Shown: positions 30,835 through 39,859, numbered from the stretch's first letter. The stretch is 62,669 nucleotides of DNA from Gemmatimonadota bacterium (GCA_009692185.1 SHZT01000015.1:1-62669), one strand, 5' to 3'. The notes: generated by a model not told the origin, from the sequence alone. Numbers and translations are program-made.

Positions 30835-31282
30835 GGCGGGCGAACCCCTTGATGGCCTCGAGCGTGTCGATTGCCGCGGCCGCGGCCTCGCTCCCCTTGT
30901 TGCCCGCGTCTCCGCCCGCGCGAGCCAGCGCTTGGTCCATCGTGTCGCAGGTCAGGAGACCAAATCCAACCGGGATCGAATGGCGGAGCGCCGTGTCTCC
31001 CAGTCCGCGCGTGGCTTCGGCGCAGATGTATTCGAAGTGCGGGGTGTCGCCGCGGATCACGGCGCCGAGGGCCACCGCGATCGCATAGCGGCGCGTGGCG
31101 AGCCCGGCGTGCACGGCCAGGGGAAGCTCGAACGCTCCCGGAACCCAGACTGCGTCGTGGTCAAACCCGGCCGTGTCTAGACGCTCCCGCGCACCGTCGA
31201 GAAGGCGGCGGGTCACGGCTTCGTTGAATCGGGAAACGACAACGAGGGCCCGCGGACGGCGAGAGCGGGAGGGGCGTGCCAT
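30821..31282 (-). CDS. ribH: 6,7-dimethyl-8-ribityllumazine synthase
   Basis: 153 aa. VVVSRFNEAVTRRLLDGA, VPGAFELPLA and GAVIRGDTPHFEYI are the family blocks, with the catalytic histidine (H82) in the last. It joins the ribityl-pyrimidine and dihydroxybutanone phosphate to lumazine. It sits 5 bases after ribBA. Confidence 0.95.
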   Translation of the reverse strand: MARPSRSRRPRALVVVSRFNEAVTRRLLDGARERLDTAGFDHDAVWVPGAFELPLAVHAGLATRRYAIAVALGAVIRGDTPHFEYICAEATRGLGDTALRHSIPVGFGLLTCDTMDQALARAGGDAGNKGSEAAAAAIDTLEAIKGFARRAAR

Positions 31283-31287
31283 GGGTG

Positions 31288-32493
31288 TCAGTCGGCCAGC
31301 AGGTGGCCCAGCTTGTCCCGCTTCACCTGGAGGTACGCGCGGTTCTCCGCGGTTCCCGGCGGCACGATCGCGACCCGCCCGGCGAGCTCGAGCCCATAGC
31401 CTTCGAGCCCGATCAGCTTCCGCGGGTTGTTGGTAAGCACCCGGATCGAGCGGAGCCCCAGGTCGATCAGGATCTGCGCGCCGATTCCATAGTTCCGGAG
31501 ATCCGGCGCGAAGCCCAGGCGCGCGTTCGCCTCGACCGTGTCGTCACCGGCATCCTGCAGCTCATAGGCCTTGAGCTTGTTCAGGAGGCCGATGCCCCGC
31601 CCTTCCTGGTCGAGGTAGACCACCACGCCGGTTCCCGCCTCCGCGATGATGCGCATGGCGTTGTCGAGCTGGGCGCCGCAGTCACAGCGGGTCGAGTGAA
31701 AAACGTCCCCGGTGAGGCACCGCGAATGCATCCGCACCAGCACCCCCGGTTTGCCGGACACCTCGCCGCACACCAGCGCCACGTGCTCCCGGTCGTCCAC
31801 GTCGTTCCGGTAGCCAATGATCCGGAACGCGCCGTGCGGCGTGGGGAGCCGCGCCTCGGCCACCCGGTGCACGAGCCGCTCGGTTTGCAAGCGGTAGGCA
31901 ACGAGCTGGGCCACGGTGATGAATGTGATGCCGTGCTTCTTCGCGAATGCCTCGAGCCCGGCCCGGCGCATGAGCGTGCCGTCCTCGGCCAGGATTTCGC
32001 AAATGACGCCCGCCGGGTACTGCCCCGCCAGCCGGGCGAGGTCCACGCTGGCCTCGGTCTGGCCGACGCGCTGGAGCACGCCTCCCGGCCGTGCGCGCAG
32101 CGGGAACACGTGCCCGGGGCGCCGCAAGTCAGCCGGAACCGTCGCGGGATCAATGGCCACCTGGATCGTCTTCGCCCGGTCCGCGGCCGAGATGCCGGTC
32201 GTCACGCCGAACCGCTTGGCCGCGTCCACGCTCACGGTGAACGCCGTCTCGTGCGCCTCGGTGTTCTCATCGGTCATCTGCGAAAGGCCGAGCGCGTTGC
32301 AGCGCTCGGGCGTCAACGTCAGGCAGATCAACCCGCGGCCGTGAGTAGCCATGAAGTTGATCATCTCGGCGTTGACGAGCTCCGCCGCCGCGACCAGGTC
32401 GCCTTCGTTCTCGCGATCCTCGTCGTCAGCGACAATGGCGAACTTACCCGCCTTGATGTCCGCGATTGCCTGCTTGACCGTTCCGAAGCTCAT
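31288..32493 (-). CDS. ribBA: Bifunctional DHBP synthase / GTP cyclohydrolase II
   Basis: 401 aa in two domains. Residues ~1-200 are 3,4-dihydroxy-2-butanone-4-phosphate synthase (DDEDRENEGDL, THGRGLICL). Residues ~205-400 are GTP cyclohydrolase II, with zinc cysteines in SRCLTGDVFHSTRCDCGAQ and YLDQEGRGIGL. It makes both precursors of riboflavin. It overlaps ribE by 4 nt. Confidence 0.96.
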   Translation of the reverse strand: MSFGTVKQAIADIKAGKFAIVADDEDRENEGDLVAAAELVNAEMINFMATHGRGLICLTLTPERCNALGLSQMTDENTEAHETAFTVSVDAAKRFGVTTGISAADRAKTIQVAIDPATVPADLRRPGHVFPLRARPGGVLQRVGQTEASVDLARLAGQYPAGVICEILAEDGTLMRRAGLEAFAKKHGITFITVAQLVAYRLQTERLVHRVAEARLPTPHGAFRIIGYRNDVDDREHVALVCGEVSGKPGVLVRMHSRCLTGDVFHSTRCDCGAQLDNAMRIIAEAGTGVVVYLDQEGRGIGLLNKLKAYELQDAGDDTVEANARLGFAPDLRNYGIGAQILIDLGLRSIRVLTNNPRKLIGLEGYGLELAGRVAIVPPGTAENRAYLQVKRDKLGHLLAD

Positions 32494-33095
32494 GTGCGCC
32501 TTGTTCTCGTTCGTTTGGTCATCAGTGCTTTCACGTGCTTGCCGATCACGTCCGCTTCCACGTGCACCTTGTCGCCGGACTTGAGGCCGCCGAGCGTCGT
32601 ATGATCCAGCGTGTATGGTATTAATGATATCTGAACTACGCCGGGTTTCGGTAACGCGTTCACGGTAAGGGAGACACCCTGCACGGTGATGGACCCATGC
32701 AGGACTGCCGTCTCGCTCACTTCCGCCGGAACCCGCAAGTCCAGCACCCGCGCGTCTTTGGACCCTTTCACCGCCGTCACCGTTGCCACCCCGTCCACGT
32801 GCCCCTGGACGATGTGTCCACCGAGGCGGTCGCCGGCTTTGAGCGCGCGCTCAAGGTTCACGGGGTCGCCGGCCTTGAGGTCGCCGAACAGGGTGCGTTT
32901 CTGCGTCGTAGCGACCGCCTGTACCCGAAACCGCCCGCCTCCTGCTTCGACGACAGTCAGACACGCGCCGTTCACGGAAACGCTCTCGCCATCCTTGAGG
33001 TCGCCGTAGGGGGCGGAAATGGTCAACTCGATATTTCCGCCACGCCGCGCCGCCGCCTTCACCCGCCCGACCGCATCCACTATGCCGGTAAACAC
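32490..33095 (-). CDS. ribE: Riboflavin synthase alpha chain
   Basis: 201 aa made of two lumazine-binding repeats, starting MFTGIVDAVGRV, with SVSVNGACLTV in the first and the related ITVQGVSLTVN in the second. It disproportionates two lumazines to riboflavin. The start lies 16 nt inside the end of ribD. Confidence 0.94.
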   Translation of the reverse strand: MFTGIVDAVGRVKAAARRGGNIELTISAPYGDLKDGESVSVNGACLTVVEAGGGRFRVQAVATTQKRTLFGDLKAGDPVNLERALKAGDRLGGHIVQGHVDGVATVTAVKGSKDARVLDLRVPAEVSETAVLHGSITVQGVSLTVNALPKPGVVQISLIPYTLDHTTLGGLKSGDKVHVEADVIGKHVKALMTKRTRTRRT

Positions 33096-34171
33096 AGTTC
33101 CCTGTCCACCACAAGCAGTGTGTCCCGGCCCATCGTCTGCCGGTCCGTGACCGCCCAGTGCCCGGCGTCCGCCAGCAGGGTCGGAGAACGATCACCGAAT
33201 GCCCGCGTGCCCGACCCGAGGAAAATGGGCGCCTGTATCCAGTAGATACGATCGATGAGGTCGTCCTGCATCAGGGCGGTGATCAGGTTCCCGCCTCCTT
33301 CGACCAGCAGCGACCGGATGCCCTTTGTTCGCAAGGCCACCAGGGCGTCCTCCCGGCCCGCGGCCGGGAGAATCTCGACGCCGCTCCCGGCAAGCGCTGC
33401 ATCCGTCTGGGCGTGCGATGCGGGGTCGGTGAACACGACGGTCGGAACCTCTCGAGCGGTCTTCACCAAGTGCAGGTCCTTCTTGAGGCCGCCCCGGGTG
33501 AACACCACCCGCGTCGGCGTCACGCGCGGCGGCACCGCGCCGCGCACTGTAAGCTGAGGGTCATCGGTCTCGGCCGTCTTTCGGCCGACGGAAATGCCGT
33601 CGAAGCCGGCGCGCAGCCAGTGCACGAAGTCCCGCGACTCAACGCCGGAGACCCACTTGGCCCGTCCCGACGCATCCGCAAGGAACCCGTCGAGCGACGT
33701 CGCGACTTTCGCAGCGACAAACGGCCGGTCGGGACGCCGGACGCTCCAGAGAAATGGAGCATTGAGTGCCGCAGCCTCCTCTGCCAGGACCCCCACCTCC
33801 ACGTCGAGGCCTGCCTTCCGCAAGTGCTCCAGGCCACCGTTCGCGTCTGGACTGGGATCCCGCATGCCCACGACGACGCGCTTCACCCCGGCACTGACGA
33901 GTGCCGACGCACAGGGTGGCGTTTTCCCCTGGTGCGCGCATGGCTCCAGGTTGACGACGCACGTCGCACCGGTCGCATCCCGGGCGACCGCCAAGGCGGC
34001 GATTTCCGCGTGTTGCTCGCCGTATCGCGCATGGAACCCCTCGCCGATGACGCTGCCGTTCCTGAGCAGAACGGCGCCCACGAGCGGGTTCGGGGCAACG
34101 CGGCCCCAGCCGCCCATGGCCAACTTGATGGCCCGGCGCATGGCCTCCGACTCGGAGAGGCGGTCGGTCAT
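33080..34171 (-). CDS. ribD: Bifunctional riboflavin deaminase/reductase
   Basis: 363 aa from the ATG (MTDRLSESEAMRRA) that overlaps the purM stop by 4 nt; a longer frame starts 15 codons earlier inside purM. Residues ~1-145: zinc deaminase with HAEIAAL and PCAHQGKTPPC. Residues ~150-360: reductase domain (KVATSLDG, LLVEGGGNL). It does steps 2 and 3 of riboflavin synthesis. No FMN riboswitch precedes the rib genes, which are internal to the long run. Confidence 0.94.
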   Translation of the reverse strand: MTDRLSESEAMRRAIKLAMGGWGRVAPNPLVGAVLLRNGSVIGEGFHARYGEQHAEIAALAVARDATGATCVVNLEPCAHQGKTPPCASALVSAGVKRVVVGMRDPSPDANGGLEHLRKAGLDVEVGVLAEEAAALNAPFLWSVRRPDRPFVAAKVATSLDGFLADASGRAKWVSGVESRDFVHWLRAGFDGISVGRKTAETDDPQLTVRGAVPPRVTPTRVVFTRGGLKKDLHLVKTAREVPTVVFTDPASHAQTDAALAGSGVEILPAAGREDALVALRTKGIRSLLVEGGGNLITALMQDDLIDRIYWIQAPIFLGSGTRAFGDRSPTLLADAGHWAVTDRQTMGRDTLLVVDRELCLPA

Positions 34172-35205
34172 CGAATCAGCACCCCGTCTCCATGCACGAC
34201 CTCGCCGATCACCCACGTTTTCACGCGCGCATCGTCGGCGGCCTTTCGCACCACCGCCACTTCTTCCGGCGGGGTGAGCGCGATCATCCCCACACCCATG
34301 TTGAACACGCGTTCCATTTCGTCTTGGCTCACATTGCCCGCCTCTCCCAGCCAGCGGAACAGCGCCGGCGCGAGCCAGGTTCCCCGCTCGACCACGGCGC
34401 GGCAGCCCTTTGGAAGCGAGCGTGACAGGTTGCCGGGAATACCGCCCCCGGTGATGTGCGCCAGCGCGTGCACGCGGGACAACACCGGCGTGAGCGCCTT
34501 CCAGTAGCTGCGGTGCACGAGCAGCAGCGCGTCGCCGACCGTGGCGCCCACCCCGGGAATCTGGCTGCCGATGTCCAGGCGCTGCTCCTCGAACACGATC
34601 TTCCGCGCGAGCGAATAACCGTTGGTGTGCAGGCCGTTCGACTCGTAGCCGATCAGCGTGTCACCGGCCCGCACCCGGTCCCCATGCATGGCCTCCGCCT
34701 CCGCCACAACGCCGACGATCGTGCCGGCCAGGTCGTAGTGCCCCGCGGGGTAGAGGTCCGGCATCTGGGCAGTCTCGCCACCGGCCAGCGTCATGTCGTG
34801 GGCACGGCACCCGCGGGCCACGCCCTCGACTACCGCAACCGCCGTATCCGACGTGAGCTCGGCGCACGCGATGTAGTCCAGGAAGGCGATCGGCCGCGCG
34901 CCATGAACGAGAATGTCATTCACGCAGTGATTGACGAGATCCTCGCCAACGGTGTCGTGCCGGCCCGCACGCACCGCCACGAGCACCTTGGTCCCCACTC
35001 CGTCGGTGGAAAGGACGAGGTTCGGCTTCTCGATTCCCGGCGGCAGCGAAAGCATGCCGCCGAACGCGCCGATATGCCCGCGCGTGAGCGGGGTCCGCGT
35101 GGACGCCACGGCCACGGCGATCCGGGCCTTGGCCCGCTCGGCGGCGTCGAGATCGACGCCCGCCGCGCGGTAGCGCTCAGCGGCCGGCTTTGGGCGGGTG
35201 GTCAA
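34168..35205 (-). CDS. purM: Phosphoribosylformylglycinamidine cyclo-ligase
   Basis: 345 aa if the TTG at 35205 is the start (MTTRPKPAAERYRAAGVDLD), the usual PurM length; this puts the first 29 bases within the pfkB-type gene. The longer open frame upstream is a shadow of that gene. Blocks: LSTDGVGTKV, DLVNHCVNDILVHGARP, LAGGETAQMPD and HITGGGIPGN. It closes the imidazole ring in purine synthesis. Confidence 0.92.
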   Translation of the reverse strand: MTTRPKPAAERYRAAGVDLDAAERAKARIAVAVASTRTPLTRGHIGAFGGMLSLPPGIEKPNLVLSTDGVGTKVLVAVRAGRHDTVGEDLVNHCVNDILVHGARPIAFLDYIACAELTSDTAVAVVEGVARGCRAHDMTLAGGETAQMPDLYPAGHYDLAGTIVGVVAEAEAMHGDRVRAGDTLIGYESNGLHTNGYSLARKIVFEEQRLDIGSQIPGVGATVGDALLLVHRSYWKALTPVLSRVHALAHITGGGIPGNLSRSLPKGCRAVVERGTWLAPALFRWLGEAGNVSQDEMERVFNMGVGMIALTPPEEVAVVRKAADDARVKTWVIGEVVHGDGVLIR

Positions 35206-36121
35206 AGTACTTGGGCTCGGCGTCGAAGTGCACGAGGTCCTGGAAGGCGCGCGCGCGCGCCGTGACGTCGGCGGGACCAATGGCGGTGAGGCGGTTGATC
35301 GAGAAGTCCTCGACCGCAAACGACCCCATCACGGCGCCGAACACCATGGCGCGCTTGAGATTCTGCGGGCTCAGGTCGTCCGAACGGGCGAGGTGGGCCA
35401 TGAAGCCGCCCGCGAACGCGTCGCCCGCGCCGGTGGGGTCGAACACCTTCTCCAGCGGAAACGCCGGGACGTAAAAGATGTGCTCGCCCTCGACCAGCAC
35501 CGCGCCGTAGACGCCCTGCTTGATCACCACCCGCTTGGGACCCCGGGAGAGAATCCAGCGTGCGGCGCGATACACGTTCCAGTCCCCGGACAACTCGCGC
35601 GCCTCGGCGTCGTTGACCATGAGCACGTCAATGTGCCGCAGCAGTTGGAGCAGGACGTCGCGCTTCGAGCTGATCCAGTAGTTCATGGTGTCACAGGCCA
35701 CGAGCTTGGGCTTCCGGATCTGGTCGAGCACGGAGAGCTGGAGCTCGGGGTCGATGTTGCCCAGGAACACCCACTCGGCGTTCCGGTACTTGTCCGGAAT
35801 CTTGGGCTGGAAGTGGGCGAATACGCCGAGCCGGGTTTCCAGCGTTTCGCGACTCTGGAGGTCGTACGAGTACTTGCCCTTCCACCGGAAGCTCTCGCCC
35901 CTGGCCTTCTCTACTCCTTCGATGTCCACGCCGCGCTCGCGCAGTTTCTCGAGCGCCTGCATGGGGTAGTCGTCGCCAACCACGCCCACGAGCTGCACCG
36001 GGTGGAGGAGGCTCGCCGCGGAAGCGAAGAAGACACCCGAGCCGCCGATCGCGTCCGCGGCTTCGCCGAAGGGCGTCTGCACGGTATCCAGCGCCACACT
36101 GCCGACCACGAGAAGACTCAC
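35177..36121 (-). CDS. PfkB-family carbohydrate/nucleoside kinase
   Basis: 314 aa. The C-terminal signature DPTGAGDAFAGGFMAHLA holds the catalytic aspartate and anion hole; the N-terminus (LLVVGSVALDTVQTPFG...GGSGVFFA) has the substrate-binding double glycine. Family members phosphorylate ribose, adenosine, fructose-1-phosphate or similar. It sits between argS and purM, which fits a nucleoside or ribose substrate, but this is only context. Confidence 0.85.
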   Translation of the reverse strand: MSLLVVGSVALDTVQTPFGEAADAIGGSGVFFASAASLLHPVQLVGVVGDDYPMQALEKLRERGVDIEGVEKARGESFRWKGKYSYDLQSRETLETRLGVFAHFQPKIPDKYRNAEWVFLGNIDPELQLSVLDQIRKPKLVACDTMNYWISSKRDVLLQLLRHIDVLMVNDAEARELSGDWNVYRAARWILSRGPKRVVIKQGVYGAVLVEGEHIFYVPAFPLEKVFDPTGAGDAFAGGFMAHLARSDDLSPQNLKRAMVFGAVMGSFAVEDFSINRLTAIGPADVTARARAFQDLVHFDAEPKYFDHPPKAGR

Positions 36122-37767
36122 ATCCGCTCCGGGGCGCTCACGCCCAGCAAGTTGAGCCCGTTCGCCAACACGATCTGGATAGCCCGCGCGAGGAGGAGCC
36201 GCGCGCGTTCCAGCTCCGCACCCACGCCGATCACGCGGTGCCGATGGTACCAGCCGTTCACCAATGTCGCGAGTCCCTGGAGGTACGCCACGACCCGGTG
36301 CGGCTCCAGCGCCTCGGCGGCGCCCGCAATCGCTCCGGGAAACTCCGCCAGGTGCTTGAGCAGCTCGAGTTCGTCCGTCTCCTTGAGCGCGCCCAGGTCC
36401 ACGCCATCCGCCGTGACAGCCTCGGCGGTGGTAACCGCCGAGCGGAAAATGCCCGCCATCCTGGTGTGGGCGTACTGTACGTAATACACCGGGTTTTCGT
36501 CGGACTGCTTCGTGGCCAGGTCAATGTCGAACACGAACTGGGCGTCGCCCTTCCGCATGAGGAAGAAATAGCGCGCAGCGTCCACGCCGGTCTGCTCGAA
36601 CAGGTCCCGCAGCGTCACGAACTCGCCGGACCGCTTGGAGAATTTCACTTCCGCGCCGTCCTTCTCCACCTTGACCAGCTGGGTCAGCTCGGCGTGAAAG
36701 AAGTCGTCCGCCAGGCCCAGGGCGCGCATGGCGGCCGTCATGCGGCCAACGTAGCCGTGATGGTCCGCGCCCCAGACGTCAATGGCCCGGTCGAACCCAC
36801 GGCTGGCCTTGTTCAGGTGATACGCAATGTCCGGCGTGAAGTAGGTGAACGTACCGTCGCTCTTCCGCAGCACCCGGTCCTTGTCGTCGCCGAAATCGGT
36901 GGTCTTGAGCCACAGCGCGCCGTCTTTCTCGAAGGCCAGCCCCTTCGCCGTGAGCCGCTCGAGCGCCTTCTCGATCATCTGCTCCTGATAGACCCGCGAC
37001 TCGTTGAAGAACACGTCGAACCGGACGCCGAAATCGGCGAGGTCCCGGTGCTGTTCCTCCTGCTGGGCCCGGACGCCGATCTCCCTGCAGCGCGTCCGGC
37101 CCTCCTGGACCGGAAGGTCGGCGAACTGCTCCCCTTCCCGCTTCAGAATGTCCCGGGCCAGGTCCAGCACGTACTGGCCGTGGTAGCCTCCCGGCGGAAC
37201 CTCGGCGGTCCGACCCACGGCCTGCTGGATCCGGGCCCAAAGCGATTCGCCGAACTTGTCGATCTGCACGCCCCCGTCGTTCACATAGAACTCGCGGGTC
37301 ACCTGGTGTCCCTGCGATTCCAGCAACCGGGCGATGCCATCGCCCAGTGCGGCACCGCGGCCGTGACCGACGTGAAGTGGCCCGGTGGGATTCGCGGAGA
37401 CGAACTCGACGTTCACCTTCTGGATCCGCTCGGCCTTCCCGTGTCCGTACCGTGCTCCATCGGCCAGAATCCGGGCGAGGACCGCCGAAAGCGTTTCGCC
37501 CGCGAGCCAGAAGTTGATGAACCCGGGTCCGGCGACTTCCACCCGGGTAACCACCGAGTCCTGGACCTTGAGGAGCCCGGCGATCTTGTCCGCTATGTCG
37601 CGCGGCTTCTCGCCGAGCCGCTTGGCGAGCTTCATGGCGATGTTCGACGACAGGTCGCCGTGGTCCTTGTCGCGCGGCCGCTCCAGTTCGATCGCGACAT
37701 CCCCCGCGCCCAGTTCGCCGGCGACGCGGGACAACGCGTCGCGCAGACGCTCGGTCGCGCCGATCAC
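36118..37767 (-). CDS. argS: Arginyl-tRNA synthetase
   Basis: 549 aa. It has the N-terminal Add-1 domain, the class I HIGH site HVGHGRGAALGD (~118), KFSKRSGEFVTL in place of KMSKS (~375), and the DALR anticodon domain at the C-terminus. The last 4 nt overlap the pfkB-type start and the first 4 overlap the zinc-ribbon stop. Confidence 0.96.
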   Translation of the reverse strand: MIGATERLRDALSRVAGELGAGDVAIELERPRDKDHGDLSSNIAMKLAKRLGEKPRDIADKIAGLLKVQDSVVTRVEVAGPGFINFWLAGETLSAVLARILADGARYGHGKAERIQKVNVEFVSANPTGPLHVGHGRGAALGDGIARLLESQGHQVTREFYVNDGGVQIDKFGESLWARIQQAVGRTAEVPPGGYHGQYVLDLARDILKREGEQFADLPVQEGRTRCREIGVRAQQEEQHRDLADFGVRFDVFFNESRVYQEQMIEKALERLTAKGLAFEKDGALWLKTTDFGDDKDRVLRKSDGTFTYFTPDIAYHLNKASRGFDRAIDVWGADHHGYVGRMTAAMRALGLADDFFHAELTQLVKVEKDGAEVKFSKRSGEFVTLRDLFEQTGVDAARYFFLMRKGDAQFVFDIDLATKQSDENPVYYVQYAHTRMAGIFRSAVTTAEAVTADGVDLGALKETDELELLKHLAEFPGAIAGAAEALEPHRVVAYLQGLATLVNGWYHRHRVIGVGAELERARLLLARAIQIVLANGLNLLGVSAPERM

Positions 37768-38117
37768 GAATCGCCCTTCTTGGGTTTGGGCTTGGGCTTT
37801 TCCGACGGCTTGTCGGCCTTCTCCACCTTTGTGGTCTTCTCGGTCTTTTCGGTCTTCTCAGTCTTGTCCGCCTTGTCCGCCTTGTCCGCCTTACTCGCGG
37901 CATCCGTCTTCTCGGACTTGTCCTGACTCTGGCCACTTCTCCCGTAGTCGGTGAGGTAGAAGCCGGATCCCTTGAAGATCACGCCGCCACCACCGGAAAT
38001 CACACGGACCCCCCGCGTGCCGCACTTCGGGCACTTCACGCGGGAGTCATCGTTGATGTTCTGGAGCTTCTCGTACACGCGCCCACACTTGGGGCACTTG
38101 TACTGGTAGGTCGGCAT
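37764..38117 (-). CDS. FmdB-family zinc ribbon protein with Lys-rich tail
   Basis: 117 aa from the ATG giving MPTYQYKCPKCG. Two CxxC pairs (CPKCG at ~8 and ~33) form the zinc ribbon of the FmdB regulatory family; GVIFKGSGFYLTDYG (~54) is typical of the family. The last ~45 residues are a low-complexity Lys/Asp/Glu/Thr tail with repeated KADKADKADK and TEKTEKTEK, coded by tandem 9-base units. It is the first gene of the ~18-kb minus-strand run. Function of the family is not established. Confidence 0.85.
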   Translation of the reverse strand: MPTYQYKCPKCGRVYEKLQNINDDSRVKCPKCGTRGVRVISGGGGVIFKGSGFYLTDYGRSGQSQDKSEKTDAASKADKADKADKTEKTEKTEKTTKVEKADKPSEKPKPKPKKGDS

Positions 38118-38149
38118 GTTTGGAAGCCTGTAACCGTTTGAGCAGGTGC

Positions 38150-38179
38150 AACTTAGCCGGGAGCAGGAAGGATGGTCAA
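38150..38179 (-). promoter_or_regulatory. Candidate promoter of the long minus-strand run
   Basis: On the minus strand TTGACC (38174-38179), 18-nt spacer and TAAGTT (38150-38155), about 33 bases before the zinc-ribbon ATG. This is the only gap of over 100 bases upstream of the run. Prediction by eye only. Confidence 0.35.
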
Positions 38180-38264
38180 GCAGAGCCACGACTTGAGACC
38201 GGCGCAGTCCAACAGGAAGCCGCGGCCGAGGCGAACGCGATGAACGCGGCGAATCCGTAGGAGC

Positions 38265-38486
38265 TCAATCGGTCGGGAACTTCTTTCTCAATTCCGCGAG
38301 TACCTGGAGCTTCACCTCCATCAGCGCGGGCTCTGCTCCACTGCTCCGCACGTTGTCCTCTTCTTCGCCGATGACTCGCTGAAAGACCTGCCCCAGTGTT
38401 TCACCCGGCTGAAAGACGATCTGGTCCGGCTGGAACCGGGCCATGACCCTGTTGAACCACTCGTTGCCACTTCCTTCCGGCGCCAT
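38265..38486 (-). CDS. Small hypothetical protein, 73 aa
   Basis: Not recognised. The 73-aa product (MAPEGSGNEWFNRVMARF...) has no signal peptide or membrane segment, and its second half is a charged helix (GEEEDNVRSS...ALMEVKLQVLAELRKKF). It is in the same orientation as the HTH gene 82 bases upstream and the zinc-ribbon gene downstream. Coding potential is suggested only by the frame and the biased third positions. Confidence 0.45.
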   Translation of the reverse strand: MAPEGSGNEWFNRVMARFQPDQIVFQPGETLGQVFQRVIGEEEDNVRSSGAEPALMEVKLQVLAELRKKFPTD

Positions 38487-38568
38487 GGGTCACTCACCTT
38501 GCGTGGTGGTTCCTCATCAACTCCCGGATGCTAACGAGAGGGGTTGGAGAACCGGGCCGCAAGGGTGC

Positions 38569-38808
38569 TCAGTCGGCCTTCAGGTGCCCGAAGCCGGAGT
38601 CGGGACTCAGCATCTGTTCGTCCAGCCAGCGATCCAGGATGCGTTTCCGGAATCGCCATTCCTTGCCAAGCTTCACCGAGGGAATGCGCTTCTCCTGCGC
38701 CCACTTGTAGATCGTCTGCGGCTGGAGACGCAGGTACACCGCGACTTCCTCGACCGTCAGGATGTCGTGATCGGGCTCCCGGCCCCGCTTGGCGCCGTTG
38801 CCGCTCAC
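38569..38808 (-). CDS. Excisionase-type helix-turn-helix protein
   Basis: 79 aa from a GTG overlapping the upstream stop (GTGA). ILTVEEVAVYLRLQPQTIY and KLGKEWRFRKRILDRWLDEQ match the MerR-like HTH of the excisionase/DNA-binding family (HTH_17). Such small proteins act as transcription factors or excisionases; there is no integrase near, so a regulator is more likely. It is translationally coupled to the membrane protein gene before it. Confidence 0.82.
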   Translation of the reverse strand: MSGNGAKRGREPDHDILTVEEVAVYLRLQPQTIYKWAQEKRIPSVKLGKEWRFRKRILDRWLDEQMLSPDSGFGHLKAD

Positions 38809-39296
38809 GGGCGCCTCGCGCCGCCCGTCGAGTCGCGAGATACCGGGGCGATGAGCCCGCGCAGAACATCCGTCGTATCGGGACGGATCGTACTCGTTGG
38901 CTTGTCGTTTCCCGCCCCGAGTTGCTTCACCGCGTAGACCACCGCCGCGTAAAAATTTCCTTCGTATTTCCCGAACAACTGAAACCCGACCGCGCGGTCG
39001 CCCAGGAACGGGCGCAGGTTCCACGCGAGCTGGACACCTACGAACGCGAACAGGACCGCCCATGCCCGCATCATTGTCAGCGCCTTCCGCGGATATACGC
39101 CCCGTTTCTCGCACACGACGGTCAGGCCGTCGTGCAGGGCGTACATGCCGGAGAACCCCGAAAGCCCGACGATCGTCAGCCCGGCGTAGTTGAGTTTCTT
39201 CGACAGCCCGACGCTGTCCACTACCTCTTCGAAGAACCGTTCCCGGTCGGACAGCAATGACCCCAGGAAATCCTGATAGCCAGACGTGCCACTCAT
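38805..39296 (-). CDS. Membrane protein resembling the C-terminal part of a WH2-annotated family
   Basis: 163 aa from the ATG giving MSGTSGYQDFLG; the open frame upstream covers the next gene out of frame. One clear hydrophobic segment (~84-101, WAVLFAFVGVQLAW) and a weaker one (~44-58). The stretch FVGVQLAWNLRPFLG...FQLFGKYEGNFYAAV recalls larger (~250-aa) multi-pass proteins, annotated as 'actin-binding WH2 domain' in Acidobacteria and Gemmatimonadota, but the central membrane segments are missing here. The similarity is from memory. It may be a reduced member coupled to the HTH protein. Confidence 0.55.
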   Translation of the reverse strand: MSGTSGYQDFLGSLLSDRERFFEEVVDSVGLSKKLNYAGLTIVGLSGFSGMYALHDGLTVVCEKRGVYPRKALTMMRAWAVLFAFVGVQLAWNLRPFLGDRAVGFQLFGKYEGNFYAAVVYAVKQLGAGNDKPTSTIRPDTTDVLRGLIAPVSRDSTGGARRP

Positions 39297-39358
39297 GCGG
39301 CCTCCTTGGTGGCGCCAAGTTAGGCCGCTGATGCCTGAATAGTCACGTTTGTTAATGT

Positions 39359-39859
39359 TTACTGCTGTTTTGTAACCTGCCGCAGGTCGTCCCAAGGCGG
39401 CGTGCCCCCGATCCACTCGCCGTTCACGCGTACCGAATCCACCCGCTGCACCGAGTACGCCCGCAGGCGCCCGAAGTCCCAGGTTGTTTCCAGCTCGAGC
39501 TGCACCGTGGCCGGGTGGACGCTCTCCAGGTACAGATGTAACGAATCCGACAGGACGTGCTCGTAGCTCGCGGGATGATCTACGTAGGTGAATGTGTACG
39601 CCGTGCGTGACGGCAGGCTGGTCGGGTGGTACGGAGCGTAGGTCGCAGAGTAGTGATGGCGCCGGGTGACGCCCGTGAAGAGCTGGATCGGCCCCCAGAA
39701 GAGGAGCGTGAACACACCCAGCGTGGCCCACGCGCGAAATGCGTACCGGCCGTGCTGCCATTCCCCGCTCGAGCGCCGGCGCACCCAGAGGAACACCAGG
39801 TACCCCAGGCCAAGCGCCAGGACGGCTCCCAGGTACCAGAACGGATACAGGCTGAACAT
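39359..39859 (-). CDS. Hypothetical membrane protein, 166 aa
   Basis: Not recognised. Two hydrophobic segments (residues ~5-25 and ~46-62) are followed by a ~100-residue beta-rich domain, presumably outside the cytoplasm (FTYVDHPASYEHVLSDSLHLYLES). It diverges from the DUF4159 gene across 59 bases. Confidence 0.6.
   Translation of the reverse strand: MFSLYPFWYLGAVLALGLGYLVFLWVRRRSSGEWQHGRYAFRAWATLGVFTLLFWGPIQLFTGVTRRHHYSATYAPYHPTSLPSRTAYTFTYVDHPASYEHVLSDSLHLYLESVHPATVQLELETTWDFGRLRAYSVQRVDSVRVNGEWIGGTPPWDDLRQVTKQQ

Noticed and set aside
34172-34216. FMN riboswitch before ribD
   Set aside because: ribD overlaps the purM stop; there is no leader and no AGGGTGAAATTC-like motif.
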